A stretch of 64,000 bases of DNA from Calidifontibacillus oryziterrae (GTDB lineage Bacteria; Bacillota; Bacilli; Bacillales; Bacillaceae_J), in contig NZ_ANOK01000004.1 of assembly GCF_000331575.1 (NCBI RefSeq), forward strand, positions 207,649 to 271,648, written 5' to 3'. This document shows, piece after piece, positions 36,085 through 45,749 of this stretch. The translations under genes were made by a program, and so were the position numbers. The notes under the pieces were generated by a model. The model searched no databases. It had not been told where the DNA came from and worked only from the letters and a program-made list of their open reading frames with translations. Position 1 is the stretch's first letter. Each line of letters starts with the position of its first letter.

Positions 36085-36157
36085 TTGAAAACATGTAAAA
36101 CCTTTAAGACAATTTTATGACAGTTTCTTAATGGATGTATACATAAAACGCTAAATT

Positions 36158-36220
36158 AGATTATAGTTGTAGTTGTGGAATTATAGTTATAAATAGTGGA
36201 ATCATAGTCGTTAAATTTCT
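36158..36220. repeat. Three imperfect ~20-bp tandem units upstream of hemE
   Basis: ATTATAGTTGTAGTTGTGGA, then ATTATAGTTATAAATAGTGGA-like, then ATCATAGTCGTT: about three head-to-tail units in the 36085-36283 gap ahead of hemE. May be reiterated operator sites or a simple expansion. No gene is in the gap. Confidence 0.45.
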
Positions 36221-36283
36221 ATATCAAAAGGCTATGTTAAAAATATTAATAGTAGGAATTAAGGAAAGGTGTTGGAGCAATTA

Positions 36284-37333
36284 ATGAGTAATCGCGAAAT
36301 TAACGATACATTTTTGAAAGCAGCAAGAGGTGAAAAAACTGATTATGTTCCTTGTTGGTATATGCGCCAAGCTGGGCGTTCGCAGCCGGAGTATCGGGCT
36401 CTTAAGGAGAAATACTCTTTGTTTGAGATTACCCATCAGCCAGAGCTATGTGCATATGTGACAAGACTGCCTGTTGAACAACATGGTGTAGATGCCGCGA
36501 TTTTGTATAAGGATATCATGTCTCCACTACCTTCAATTGGGGTTGATGTCGACATTAAGGCAGGGATTGGCCCGGTTATTTCAAATCCTGTTCGTTCAAT
36601 TGAAGATGTTGAGAAGCTTGGTGAGATTAATCCGGAACAAGATGTTCCGTATGTATTAAATACAATAAAACTTCTCGTGAATGAACAATTAAATGTGCCG
36701 TTAATTGGCTTTGCGGGTGCACCTTTTACGTTAGCAAGCTATATGATTGAAGGTGGTCCTTCTAAAAATTATAATAAAACGAAAGCTTTTATGTATTCAC
36801 AACCAGAAGCTTGGTTTAAGTTAATGGACAAGCTAGGTTCAATGACAATCACTTACGTAAAATCACAAATTGATGCAGGAGCAAAAGCTATTCAAATTTT
36901 CGATTCTTGGGTAGGTGCGTTGAATGTTGCTGATTACCGAACATTTATTAAACCAGTAATGACTCGAATTTTTTCGGAGCTTCGTGAGAAAAATGTACCA
37001 CTTATTATGTTTGGAGTAGGAGCTAGTCATTTAGCATTAGAGTGGCAAGATCTTCCGCTTGACGTTGTTGGTTTGGATTGGCGCTTACCAATTTCAGAAG
37101 CGAGAAAAATCGGTATTACAAAGACTATACAAGGTAACTTGGATCCTGCTATATTGTTAGCCCCGTGGGATGTTATTGAGAAAAGAGTAATAGAAATCCT
37201 TGATCAAGGTATGGCACAGCTAGGTTATATTTTTAATCTTGGTCATGGTGTATTCCCAGATGTTAAGGTGGAAACATTACAACGTTTAACAAAGTTTATT
37301 CATGACTATTCGGCAGAAAAGCTTGCTAGATAA
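36284..37333 (+). CDS. hemE: Uroporphyrinogen decarboxylase
   Basis: 349 aa. [13 protein letters not shown], the family N-terminal signature, [24 protein letters not shown] and [11 protein letters not shown] are intact. Converts uroporphyrinogen III to coproporphyrinogen III. The ATG at 36284 (GGAG 6 nt upstream) is preferred over an in-frame GTG at 36269. First gene of hemE-hemH-hemY. Confidence 0.97.
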   Translation: MSNREINDTFLKAARGEKTDYVPCWYMRQAGRSQPEYRALKEKYSLFEITHQPELCAYVTRLPVEQHGVDAAILYKDIMSPLPSIGVDVDIKAGIGPVISNPVRSIEDVEKLGEINPEQDVPYVLNTIKLLVNEQLNVPLIGFAGAPFTLASYMIEGGPSKNYNKTKAFMYSQPEAWFKLMDKLGSMTITYVKSQIDAGAKAIQIFDSWVGALNVADYRTFIKPVMTRIFSELREKNVPLIMFGVGASHLALEWQDLPLDVVGLDWRLPISEARKIGITKTIQGNLDPAILLAPWDVIEKRVIEILDQGMAQLGYIFNLGHGVFPDVKVETLQRLTKFIHDYSAEKLAR

Positions 37334-37349
37334 GTTGGATATAATACTA

Positions 37350-37385
37350 TTAAAGTCGTGCGGGAGTTTTTTCGCACGACTTTAA
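37350..37385 (+). other. 13-bp stem between hemE and hemH
   Basis: TTAAAGTCGTGCG pairs with CGCACGACTTTAA. The T-run is inside the loop, not after the stem, so it is not a classical terminator. It may stabilise the upstream mRNA or act as a processing or attenuation element that sets the hemE to hemHY ratio. Confidence 0.6.
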
Positions 37386-37420
37386 ACTAGTAAGTGAACT
37401 ATAAAATTTGAGGTGACAGA

Positions 37421-38362
37421 ATGACTAAAAAGAAATTAGGCCTACTAGTTATGGCTTATGGCACCCCTAATAAGGAAGAAGATCTGGAACGATACTATAC
37501 CCATATACGGAGAGGGAGAAGGCCGTCTCCGGAGATGGTCGAAGAACTACGTGAAAGATACGAGGCAATCGGTGGGATTTCTCCATTAGCGAAAATTACG
37601 AAGCAACAAGCTGAAGCACTTGAATCAAGGTTAAATGAAATAGTAGAGGATTATGAATTTAAAATGTATTTAGGATTAAAGCATATTGATCCCTTTATTG
37701 AAGATGCTGTGAAGGAAATGAAAAATGATGGAATAGAGGAAGCGATAAGTATTGTTTTAGCGCCACACTTTTCAACGTTTAGTGTGAAATCTTATAACTC
37801 AAGAGCACAGGAAGAAGCGGAGAAAATAGATGGGCCGAAAATTCATTGTGTTGAATCATGGTATAAAGAGCCTTTATTTATTGAGTTTTGGGCAGAAAAT
37901 ATTAGAGCAATATTTGCTCAATTTTCTGAGGTTGAGAGGGAGAAAGCGGTACTAGTAGTTTCTGCACATAGTTTACCCGAGAAAATTCTAGGGACTGGTG
38001 ACCCGTATCCACAGCAATTAGAGGAAACGGCAAGGTTAATTGCAGACAAGGCTGGTATAGCAAATGTTGAAATTGGTTGGCAAAGTGCAGGGAACACACC
38101 GGAACCATGGCTAGGCCCAGATGTACAAGATTTAACTAGAGATCTTTATGAACAAAAAGGATATACGACGTTTGTTTACGCTCCAGTTGGGTTTGTTAGT
38201 GACCATTTGGAAGTTTTATACGACAATGATTATGAATGTAAAATGGTTACGGATAAAATTGGTGCAAGTTATTATCGTCCAGAGATGCCAAATGCAAATC
38301 CAAAGTTTATTGAAGCTTTATGCAATATTGTTACAAAAAAACTTAGTGAAGTAGGCGAATAA
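37421..38362 (+). CDS. hemH: Coproporphyrin III ferrochelatase
   Basis: 313 aa, soluble firmicute type. [20 protein letters not shown] start, SAHSLPEK with the conserved His, [15 protein letters not shown] and the iron-site region [14 protein letters not shown]. Inserts iron into coproporphyrin III in the coproporphyrin-dependent pathway. GAGGTG precedes the ATG. Two bases separate it from hemY. Confidence 0.96.
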   Translation: MTKKKLGLLVMAYGTPNKEEDLERYYTHIRRGRRPSPEMVEELRERYEAIGGISPLAKITKQQAEALESRLNEIVEDYEFKMYLGLKHIDPFIEDAVKEMKNDGIEEAISIVLAPHFSTFSVKSYNSRAQEEAEKIDGPKIHCVESWYKEPLFIEFWAENIRAIFAQFSEVEREKAVLVVSAHSLPEKILGTGDPYPQQLEETARLIADKAGIANVEIGWQSAGNTPEPWLGPDVQDLTRDLYEQKGYTTFVYAPVGFVSDHLEVLYDNDYECKMVTDKIGASYYRPEMPNANPKFIEALCNIVTKKLSEVGE

Positions 38363-38364
38363 CA

Positions 38365-39789
38365 GTGACGCAGCAAAAGAAGAAGGTAGTAATTATAGGT
38401 GGTGGGATAACTGGGGTTACAACCGCTTACTACTTACAGAAGGAAATTAAAATGAAAGACTTACCTATAGAAACCGTTCTAATCGAAGCTTCCGACCGTT
38501 TAGGGGGAAAAATTCAAACCTATACTGAAAATGGTTATGTGATTGAAAAAGGTCCTGATTCCTTGCTGGCTCGCAAATTAAGTGCTTCGAGACTCGCTGC
38601 CGAAGTAGGACTAACAGATCAAATAGTTCGAAACGGGACCGGTAAATCATATGTATTAGTAAAAGATAAGCTTCATCCAATGCCGGGGGGATCAATAATG
38701 GGAATCCCGACAAAAATTACTCCATTTGCATTTTCAGGACTATTTAGTCCATTAGGGAAACTACGAGCAGGCTTAGACTTGGTAATCCCTAGATCTAGTG
38801 AATCTGGTGATCAATCATTAGGAAAATTCTTTAGACGAAGATTAGGTGATGAGGTTGTAGATCATTTAATTGAACCGCTTTTGTCAGGGATATATGCTGG
38901 TGATATAGATCAAATGAGTTTACTAACAACTTTTCCAGAGTTTTTTGAAGTTGAGAAAAAATACCGAAGCTTAGTATTAGGAATGAAGCAATCAAGGTCT
39001 ACGGCTCCAAAACCAAAGGGAAAAACCGAGAAAAAGCCAGGGGGAATGTTTATATCATTATCTGGTGGTTTAGAGTCCCTTGTTCAAGGTATTGAGGCAA
39101 AGCTTGAAACAGATAGTGTGAAAAAAAATGTTCTTGTGGAAAAGGTTGAACGATTGGGTGATTTATATAAGCTTCAATTATCGGCAGGTGAAGATATTAT
39201 TGCAGACAGCGTGGTTGTTACAATTCCCCACCAACAAACAGCCAAAATATTCGCTGATTATTCGTTTTTCGAACCGTTTAAGTCAGTTCCATCTACATCA
39301 GTTGCAAATGTGGCAATGGCCTTTCCTGAATCTGCCATAAAAAAAGATATTGATGGTACAGGTTTTGTCGTATCACGTGATAGCGATTATTGTATCACTG
39401 CTGTTACTTGGACACACAAAAAATGGCCACATTCAACACCAAAAGGTAAAGCTTTATTGCGTTGTTATGTGGGAAAACCTGGTGATGAAGAGATTGTCTC
39501 AAAGTCTGATGATGAAATTATAGAAGCTGCTTTAAAGGATTTAAATAAAACAATGGATATTACAATGAAACCGGAATTAACGGTTATTACTAGATGGCAT
39601 AATGGAATGCCGCAATATACAGTTGGCCACAAGGATCGTATGAAATCAATAAAAGAAGCGATGGACAATTACCTGCCAGGAATATTTTTGGCAGGGGCAT
39701 CATATGAAGGATTAGCAGTTCCAGACTGTATTGATCAGGGTGAAGAGGCTGTTCGTAAGGTGTTAACCTATTTAATGGGAGAATTATAA
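38365..39789 (+). CDS. hemY: Coproporphyrinogen III oxidase (HemY/CgoX)
   Basis: 474 aa FAD-dependent oxidase. The dinucleotide motif is VVIIGGGITGVTTAYYL (8-24), followed by IEKGPDSLLARK, and the C-terminal FAD region is GIFLAGASYEGLAVPDCI. Oxidises coproporphyrinogen III to coproporphyrin III. GTG start (38365), no strong ribosome binding site, so translation is probably coupled to hemH 2 nt upstream. Confidence 0.95.
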   Translation: MTQQKKKVVIIGGGITGVTTAYYLQKEIKMKDLPIETVLIEASDRLGGKIQTYTENGYVIEKGPDSLLARKLSASRLAAEVGLTDQIVRNGTGKSYVLVKDKLHPMPGGSIMGIPTKITPFAFSGLFSPLGKLRAGLDLVIPRSSESGDQSLGKFFRRRLGDEVVDHLIEPLLSGIYAGDIDQMSLLTTFPEFFEVEKKYRSLVLGMKQSRSTAPKPKGKTEKKPGGMFISLSGGLESLVQGIEAKLETDSVKKNVLVEKVERLGDLYKLQLSAGEDIIADSVVVTIPHQQTAKIFADYSFFEPFKSVPSTSVANVAMAFPESAIKKDIDGTGFVVSRDSDYCITAVTWTHKKWPHSTPKGKALLRCYVGKPGDEEIVSKSDDEIIEAALKDLNKTMDITMKPELTVITRWHNGMPQYTVGHKDRMKSIKEAMDNYLPGIFLAGASYEGLAVPDCIDQGEEAVRKVLTYLMGEL

Positions 39790-39795
39790 TATAAC

Positions 39796-39828
39796 AAGGC
39801 TGATCACAACGATCAGCCTCGTTTTATT
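39796..39828. terminator. Bidirectional terminator after hemY
   Basis: AGGCTGATC-ACAAC-GATCAGCCT followed by CGTTTTATTT; also positioned to end the opposing 103-aa gene. Confidence 0.88.
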
Positions 39829-40135
39829 TAAGTTTTTTTTCAAGCTCTTTTAAATTTTTAATTGCTGTTTCCTTATTAATCGTGATGTGAGTAACAAAAT
39901 CTAAGACAGGGTTATAGCTTGCCTGTTTTTTCAATTCGTGAAAAATGATTGGTTTTTCATTCTCGATTATTGTCATTATTTCTATAGTAGGCAAATTAAG
40001 ATCAGAAGTTGGCCTGATTTTTAAAAAGTAGCGAATGTAATCGGCAAAATAATAAGCATTATCTGGAATATCTTCGTAGGTTTTAAGTAATGTTTTAAAT
40101 TTCTTTATTGCGTTTTTTAGTTCTAAGTTTTCCAT
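39824..40135 (-). CDS. Hypothetical protein, 103 aa
   Basis: Not recognised. Soluble, helical and lysine-rich, starting MENLELKNAIKKFKTLLKTY and containing NAYYFADYIRYFLKIR. GGGGGAG upstream of the ATG supports it. Orphan gene between hemY and the GalT-like gene, transcribed leftwards. Confidence 0.65.
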   Translation of the reverse strand: MENLELKNAIKKFKTLLKTYEDIPDNAYYFADYIRYFLKIRPTSDLNLPTIEIMTIIENEKPIIFHELKKQASYNPVLDFVTHITINKETAIKNLKELEKKLK

Positions 40136-40220
40136 CCAATCTCCCCCTACCGTTATTATGTACTATTTTTAAAATATTGGGTATAGCAAAAGCAGATTTT
40201 TTAAATAGAATTTCATTATA

Positions 40221-40249
40221 CTGACAGTGTTGACAAAAAATGATATATT
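40221..40249 (+). promoter_or_regulatory. Sigma-A promoter of the GalT-like gene
   Basis: CTGACA (40221-40226), a 17-bp spacer and TATATT (40244-40249). Each hexamer is 5/6 to consensus. Predicted start about 15 nt before the ATG. Confidence 0.7.
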
Positions 40250-40271
40250 CATGACGAAAGGGGATAGGAGA

Positions 40272-41300
40272 ATGGTTATAAAATTTCAAAAAAATGAAGA
40301 GTGGTTTACATTTTATGATAGTAAAGGTACTTTAATTGAGCGAAAAACAGAGGTTCGTTTTGATCCACTTACTGGTGAAACATCACGGATAGTTTTCGAC
40401 TCAGGAGCAGCTATCGTACCACCTGATTATACTGAAGCAGCAAAACAGACCATTGGAGTAAAATGTCCATTTTGTCCGGAAAATCTATTACATATGACTC
40501 CAGTTTTTCCAAAGGAAGTGGCAAAGGACGGGCGTATTTTCCAAGGGAAGGCGGTTGTGTTTCCTAACCTGTTTCCTTACAGTAAACATAATGGGGTCGT
40601 AATTTTCTCGGATCAGCATTATATAAAGCTTGAACAATTCACCACTGAATTAATTATGGATGCGTTTTTAGCAGCGCAAACGTATATTCAAAATGTAAAG
40701 GGAACGGATCCTAAAGCAAAATATGCATCGATAAATTGGAACTACTTGCCCTACTCTGGTGGCAGCGTTTTACATCCACATATTCAAGCGATTGTATCAG
40801 AGTCACCGACAAATTATCAAACTCGTTCAAGCAACAAATTGCTTGAGTACTCGCAAGATAATGATGGAATCGACTTTCATTATTCACTTTATCATACTGA
40901 AAAGAATCTTGGAGAAAGATGGATTGGGGAATGCGGGCAAGTTGCTTGGATGCATGCATTTGCTCCTAAAAGTCATAATGATTTTATAGCTGTATTTTTA
41001 CAATCCCATTCTATTTATGATATTAGTGAGCAAGACTGGGCCGATTTTGCTAGAGGATTACAGGCAATCTTTGCAACCTTAACAGAACAAGGATTTGCCA
41101 GCTTTAACTTAGCCTTAAATGTAGCCCTTGACCAAGAAGCAAGACAGCTAGTCTATGCACATCTTATTCCAAGGATTACAATTGGGAAGCTTAATACAAG
41201 TGATATTAATGTTTTTCAAGCACTTCAGAATGAACCATTATCATTTAAAACACCAGAGGTTGTAGCAGCAATAGCCCGTAACAATTTTCAAAAATTATAA
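40272..41300 (+). CDS. GalT-like HIT-superfamily nucleotidyltransferase
   Basis: 342 aa from the ATG at 40272 (AAGGGG 8 nt upstream). Cys-containing CPFCPEN (~62), FPNLFPYSKHNGVVIF (~100-115), and the catalytic HPHIQ in SGGSVLHPHIQAI (~175) match galactose-1-phosphate uridylyltransferase-like enzymes. A second His set is H-x-x-P in YAHLIPRI. No galK/galE nearby, so a galactose role is doubtful; another sugar-phosphate or ADP-sugar substrate is possible. Confidence 0.8.
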   Translation: MVIKFQKNEEWFTFYDSKGTLIERKTEVRFDPLTGETSRIVFDSGAAIVPPDYTEAAKQTIGVKCPFCPENLLHMTPVFPKEVAKDGRIFQGKAVVFPNLFPYSKHNGVVIFSDQHYIKLEQFTTELIMDAFLAAQTYIQNVKGTDPKAKYASINWNYLPYSGGSVLHPHIQAIVSESPTNYQTRSSNKLLEYSQDNDGIDFHYSLYHTEKNLGERWIGECGQVAWMHAFAPKSHNDFIAVFLQSHSIYDISEQDWADFARGLQAIFATLTEQGFASFNLALNVALDQEARQLVYAHLIPRITIGKLNTSDINVFQALQNEPLSFKTPEVVAAIARNNFQKL

Positions 41301-41314
41301 AAAATATTGGTACA

Positions 41315-41348
41315 CATAAGGCGTTGTTACATGCCTTATGTTTTTTTT
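41315..41348 (+). terminator. Terminator of the GalT-like gene
   Basis: CATAAGGC-N10-GCCTTATG followed by TTTTTTTT. Confidence 0.88.
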
Positions 41349-41360
41349 ACATAAAAAAAG

Positions 41361-41380
41361 GACAGTCTATATAGACTGTC
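41361..41380 (-). terminator. 20-bp perfect palindrome, terminator for yhfH
   Basis: GACAGTCTATATAGACTGTC is a perfect palindrome. On the minus strand it is followed by CTTTTTTT, giving an intrinsic terminator 75 bp past yhfH. Confidence 0.7.
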
Positions 41381-41455
41381 AAATGGGGTAGAAGTGTATG
41401 TTATTAACGTAATTAAACGTGATGCCCATCAAAAATTACTTGGATTAAATACTAA

Positions 41456-41587
41456 TTATTTAATGTCGCGAAGACAGTGATCACAATGATTCATGTAAGA
41501 TTCTGCATGTTCATCAATAATTGCGCCGCAATCACAACAATATTTAGGCGGTAATGTTTTGAAAAACTCAGTTGAACTTTGTACCAT
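41456..41587 (-). CDS. yhfH: YhfH-type small zinc protein, 43 aa
   Basis: MVQSSTEFFKTLPPKYCCDC, then NHCDHCLRDIK: two Cys pairs suited to one zinc. The ATG at 41587 has GGAGGG 7 nt upstream, so the longer frame is rejected. Position beside lplJ matches yhfH. Function unknown. Confidence 0.82.
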   Translation of the reverse strand: MVQSSTEFFKTLPPKYCCDCGAIIDEHAESYMNHCDHCLRDIK

Positions 41588-41746
41588 TTGTAATCCCTCC
41601 AACAATTGATGTAAGGTTATTGTATTATAACAGAAATGAGTTGTCAATAACTGTTTTAATACAAAAATTAAAAAATTTTTAATTTTCTTTTTAATTTGTG
41701 TTTTGTTATCGTAGTAAATAAGATCATATTGAAGGGGTATGTTGCT

Positions 41747-42736
41747 ATGAAATTTATAGATAACGAAGGAATTACAGATCCAAGAATAAATCTGTCGATT
41801 GAGGAATTTGCAGTAAAAAATTTGAATATAGAAGAATCATATTTGCTTTTTTATATAAATGAGCCATCAATTATTATTGGTAAAAATCAAAATACGATTG
41901 AGGAAATTAATGCGAATTATGTTGAAGAACATAGAATTCATGTTGTTAGACGTCTCTCTGGTGGCGGGGCAGTTTATCATGACCTTGGCAATTTGAATTT
42001 CAGCTTTATTACAAAGGATGATGGTGATAGTTTCCATAACTTCAGTAAATTTACTTTGCCAGTTATAGAGGCTTTACATAAGCTTGGTGTTCATGCAGAG
42101 CTTAGCGGTAGAAATGATATTGTTGTGAATGGTCGTAAAATATCTGGTAATGCTCAGTTTGCAACAAAAGGTAGAATGTTTAGCCACGGTACGTTGATGT
42201 TTAACTCCAATATTGATAATGTTGTGTCAGCTTTAAATGTAAAATTAGATAAAATAGAATCAAAAGGGATTAAATCAATTCGAAGTAGAGTCGCAAATAT
42301 TAGTGAATTTCTATCAAAAGAAATGTCGATTACTGACTTTAAGGAACACTTATTGAAATATATATTTAACAGTGAGGATCCTATTCCAGTTTATCGATTA
42401 ACAAGTAATGATTGGGAACAAATAAACCAGATTGCTGATCGCCATTATAATAACTGGGATTGGAATTATGGCAAATCGCCTAAATTTAATTTGCAGAAAA
42501 CAAAAAGGTTTTCGATTGGACAAATTGATGTACGTTTAAACGTTAATAAGGGGAGAATTGAAGTCTGTAAAATATATGGAGACTTTTTTGGGATAGATGA
42601 TGTTACTGATATTGAAAGGATAATAACAGGCTGCCGCCTTGAAAAAAATGAGATCACAAAAGCATTAGAAAGTGTTAATTTTCAGCAATATTTTGGTGAT
42701 TTTAATAAGGATGAATTTATTGAACTTCTATTTTAA
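41747..42736 (+). CDS. lplJ: Lipoate-protein ligase LplJ
   Basis: 329 aa. Lipoate/biotin ligase core: IIIGKNQNTIEEIN, VVRRLSGGGAVYHDLGNLNF, the lysine in NGRKISGNAQF (~130) and a C-terminal accessory domain. Attaches scavenged lipoate to dehydrogenase E2 subunits and GcvH. The ATG at 41747 has GAAGGGG 8 nt upstream. Confidence 0.94.
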   Translation: MKFIDNEGITDPRINLSIEEFAVKNLNIEESYLLFYINEPSIIIGKNQNTIEEINANYVEEHRIHVVRRLSGGGAVYHDLGNLNFSFITKDDGDSFHNFSKFTLPVIEALHKLGVHAELSGRNDIVVNGRKISGNAQFATKGRMFSHGTLMFNSNIDNVVSALNVKLDKIESKGIKSIRSRVANISEFLSKEMSITDFKEHLLKYIFNSEDPIPVYRLTSNDWEQINQIADRHYNNWDWNYGKSPKFNLQKTKRFSIGQIDVRLNVNKGRIEVCKIYGDFFGIDDVTDIERIITGCRLEKNEITKALESVNFQQYFGDFNKDEFIELLF

Positions 42737-42767
42737 CTACCTTTATTCTATAAAGGTAGTTTTTTAT
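42736..42767 (+). terminator. Terminator of lplJ
   Basis: CTACCTTTA-TTCTA-TAAAGGTAG followed by TTTTTT. Confidence 0.9.
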
Positions 42768-42774
42768 AATTATC

Positions 42775-42803
42775 TTGTAAAAAAATAAATTTTTTTATAT
42801 AAT
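42775..42803 (+). promoter_or_regulatory. Promoter of lcfB
   Basis: TTGTAA (42775-42780), a 17-bp spacer and TATAAT (42798-42803). Confidence 0.7.
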
Positions 42804-42832
42804 ATTGTCAGAACTTTTTTTATTATTCAAAA

Positions 42833-42852
42833 ATGAATGGTTGTTCATTCAT
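42833..42852 (+). promoter_or_regulatory. FadR-type operator upstream of lcfB
   Basis: ATGAATGGTTGTTCATTCAT: left half ATGAATG and right half TTCATTCAT are the inverted half-sites typical of the B. subtilis FadR (TetR-family) box. It sits ~25-40 nt after the predicted start of transcription, so binding would block elongation. FadR releases DNA on binding long-chain acyl-CoA. Confidence 0.75.
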
Positions 42853-42875
42853 TTTATTTTTAAGGGGGGACTAGG

Positions 42876-44414
42876 GTGAATTTAAGTAGTCGATTAGCGC
42901 AGAGTGCAGAAAGGTATCCCGATAAAGATGCTTACATATTTAACGGGAAAAGTAGTAGTTACGCACAGCTGAATCATCAAGTTAATCAGTTTGCAGATGG
43001 GTTGTCAATGGTAGGGGTGAAAAAAGGGGACCATGTAGCATTAATTTTAGGGAATAGCCCTCATTTTGTAATTGGTTTATATGGAGCCTTACGTGCGGGA
43101 GCTACTGTTATTCCGATAAATCCAATTTATACACCAGATGAGATCGGCTATATTTTAAACAATGGAGATGTGAAGGTTGTTGTAACATTGGATAAATTAA
43201 TTCCACTCTTTGATAAAATGAATTCACATTTACCGATGGTTGAACAATATGTATTTGTTGAAACTGGAGAAGCTTTACAGCAATCGTATTCAATTTCCAA
43301 TAAAATGAAATCGTTTACAAGTTTGCTTAGCGCAAGTGACGGTATTTTTGAAGGACCTGTACTAGATAAAGACGATGTTGCTGTTATTTTATATACTTCG
43401 GGAACGACAGGTAAACCAAAAGGTGCAATGTTAACACATGAGAATGTATATAGCAACGCTAGAGATGTAGCTGATTATTTAAAAATAAATGATGCGGATA
43501 AAGTGATTGCGACATTACCTATGTTCCATGTATTTTGTCTAACTGTCGCATTAAATGCACCTTTAATGAATGGTGGAACAGTAATTATCGTACCAAGATT
43601 TAGTCCAGCAGATATATTTAAGATTGTGGTCGAGCAAAATGCTACCGTGTTTGCGGGTGTTCCGACAATGTATAACTTTTTATTCCAGTACCCTGAAGGA
43701 AATCCCGAAGATTTTAGAAATATCCGCTTATGTATTTCAGGTGGGGCTTCTCTTCCAGTTGCGCTATTGAAAAATTTTGAACAAAAATTCAATGTTCTTA
43801 TTTCTGAAGGTTATGGTCTATCTGAAGCATCCCCGGTTACATGCTTTAATCCATTGGACCGTCCACGCAAACCAGGATCAATTGGGACAAGTATTTTAAA
43901 TGTTAAAAATAAAGTGGTAAACGAGGTTGGAGAGGAATTGCCGCCAGGGGAGGTTGGCGAATTAGTTGTTCGCGGCCCAAATGTAATGAAGGGCTATTAT
44001 AAAATGCCAGAAGAAACAGTGATGACAATAAAGAATGGCTGGCTTCATACAGGTGATTTAGCAAGGATGGATGAAGAAGGATATTTCTATATTGTTGATC
44101 GGAAAAAGGACATGGTTATTGTTGGTGGTTATAACGTTTACCCTAGAGAAGTTGAGGAAGTTCTTTATAATCATGAAAGTGTGGTGGAAGTAGCGGTTTT
44201 AGGTGTGCCTGATCCGGATTTCGGAGAAGCAATTAAATGTTTTGTTGTTAGCAAAGATCCTTCATTAACAGAAGAAAACTTAAAGGAATATTGTAGTGAA
44301 CATTTAGCAAAGTATAAAATTCCAAAGTCAATTGAGTTTATCGATGAGCTTCCAAAGAATACAACCGGAAAAATTTTGCGAAGAGCGCTCCGTGATCAAT
44401 TGGTAAAAAAATAA
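42876..44414 (+). CDS. lcfB: Long-chain fatty-acid-CoA ligase LcfB
   Basis: 512 aa adenylate-forming enzyme. AMP-binding motif [20 protein letters not shown] (~169-188), then [27 protein letters not shown] and the C-terminal lysine region [11 protein letters not shown]. Activates fatty acids to acyl-CoA for beta-oxidation, here in register with the FadR operator and downstream glyoxylate bypass genes aceA/glcB. GTG start with AAGGGGGG 6-8 nt upstream. Confidence 0.94.
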   Translation: MNLSSRLAQSAERYPDKDAYIFNGKSSSYAQLNHQVNQFADGLSMVGVKKGDHVALILGNSPHFVIGLYGALRAGATVIPINPIYTPDEIGYILNNGDVKVVVTLDKLIPLFDKMNSHLPMVEQYVFVETGEALQQSYSISNKMKSFTSLLSASDGIFEGPVLDKDDVAVILYTSGTTGKPKGAMLTHENVYSNARDVADYLKINDADKVIATLPMFHVFCLTVALNAPLMNGGTVIIVPRFSPADIFKIVVEQNATVFAGVPTMYNFLFQYPEGNPEDFRNIRLCISGGASLPVALLKNFEQKFNVLISEGYGLSEASPVTCFNPLDRPRKPGSIGTSILNVKNKVVNEVGEELPPGEVGELVVRGPNVMKGYYKMPEETVMTIKNGWLHTGDLARMDEEGYFYIVDRKKDMVIVGGYNVYPREVEEVLYNHESVVEVAVLGVPDPDFGEAIKCFVVSKDPSLTEENLKEYCSEHLAKYKIPKSIEFIDELPKNTTGKILRRALRDQLVKK

Positions 44415-44444
44415 ATTATAGTAATTTACTTCATCTAAATGTCT

Positions 44445-44510
44445 AGACATGAGATTCTATTAGATAGTCGTTAGTGTGTGTTTGCGGCACTAGATAGAAT
44501 TATCATGTCT
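44445..44510 (+). terminator. Long segmented hairpin after lcfB
   Basis: AGACAT pairs with ATGTCT, and ATTCTAT with ATAGAAT, around a ~33-nt loop; TTTCTAGC follows. Probable transcript end of lcfB. Confidence 0.6.
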
Positions 44511-44585
44511 TTTCTAGCTTTATTAATAAATTTAGAAAATGATATTGCAATATATTGTATTTTTGAAATTGGACAAAAGTTAAGA

Positions 44586-44613
44586 TTGAAGTTTTCGAAT
44601 ATTTCTGTATAAT
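44586..44613 (+). promoter_or_regulatory. Promoter of the ABC importer operon
   Basis: TTGAAG (44586-44591), a 16-bp spacer and TATAAT (44608-44613), 58 bp before the lipoprotein gene. No T-box or riboswitch motif seen in the short leader. Confidence 0.72.
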
Positions 44614-44671
44614 TTAATACATAAAAGCATGTTAGTAAAAAAGCGTTAAAGAGAAAAAGGGGGATAAAGGA

Positions 44672-45691
44672 ATGAATTGGAAAAAGTTAATTGGTTCTTC
44701 AGCTTTAAGCTTAATGCTATTGGCAGGCTGCGGTGGTGGAGGACAAGAAACAACAACCGAACAGCCAAGTGAGCCAGCTGCAGAGCCTGCCACTGAGGAG
44801 CAAGCTACTACATACAAAGTAGGAGTTACACAAATTGTTGAGCATCCTTCATTAGATGCTGCAACAGATGGTTTCCAAAAGGCATTAGAGGATGCAGGTT
44901 TAACAGTTGAGTACAATGTTCAAATTGCTCAAGGAGATCAAAATAATAACCAAACAATTGCTAATAATTTTGTAGGTGACAAAGTTGATTTAATTTTTGC
45001 AAACTCAACTCCTAGTGCACAAGGTGCATTAAATGCAACGAAGGATATTCCAATTATTTTCACATCTGTTACAGATCCAGTTGGTGCTAGTTTAGTAGAA
45101 GCCATGGATAAGCCTGGTGCCAACATTACTGGAACTACTGATACACATCCAGATGCAATTCCGAATACTGTGAAGTTTATTGATCAGTATTTTGAAGCTA
45201 CAAAGGTTGGTATGGTGTACAACGCTGGTGAACAAAACTCTGTTGCACAAGTAGAGTTAGTTAAACAAGCAATGAAAGGCACTGACCTTGAGGTTGTCGA
45301 AAGATCAGTTTCAACATCTGCTGAGGTTAAGCAAGCTAGTGAATCATTAGTAGGTGAAGCTGATGTTATTTATATCATTACTGATAATACTGTTGTTTCA
45401 GCTTTAGAAAGTGTTATAGCAGTTGCAAATGAGAATGACATTCCATTATTTGTTGGTGAATTAGATTCTGTTGCCCGTGGTGGTTTTGCTGCATATGGCT
45501 TTGACTACTATGATATTGGTTATGAAGCAGGTCAAATGGCTGCACAAATTCTTAAAGGTGAAAAAACAGCAGCAGACCTACCAGTTCAATATCCGCAAAA
45601 TCTTAAGCTGTTAATTAATAAAAAAGCTGCTGCTGAAATGGGTATTGAGATTAACGCAGAATGGGAAGGCGCTGCAGAATTTACTGAATAA
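44672..45691 (+). CDS. ABC importer substrate-binding lipoprotein (TrpX-like, PF04392 type)
   Basis: 339 aa. Signal peptide with lipobox LLAGC (Cys at 20), a T/E/P-rich linker, then the binding domain (VGVTQIVEHPSLDAATDGFQ, FTSVTDPVGASLV, NAGEQNSVAQVE). This fold is used by the TrpXYZ-type importers of firmicutes. The ligand is unknown. First gene of a three-gene operon. Confidence 0.85.
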   Translation: MNWKKLIGSSALSLMLLAGCGGGGQETTTEQPSEPAAEPATEEQATTYKVGVTQIVEHPSLDAATDGFQKALEDAGLTVEYNVQIAQGDQNNNQTIANNFVGDKVDLIFANSTPSAQGALNATKDIPIIFTSVTDPVGASLVEAMDKPGANITGTTDTHPDAIPNTVKFIDQYFEATKVGMVYNAGEQNSVAQVELVKQAMKGTDLEVVERSVSTSAEVKQASESLVGEADVIYIITDNTVVSALESVIAVANENDIPLFVGELDSVARGGFAAYGFDYYDIGYEAGQMAAQILKGEKTAADLPVQYPQNLKLLINKKAAAEMGIEINAEWEGAAEFTE

Positions 45692-45749
45692 TATTTTGGA
45701 GATTTTTCCAAAGATAGATGACAACACTGTTTGAGAGGATGAGCGTTTA

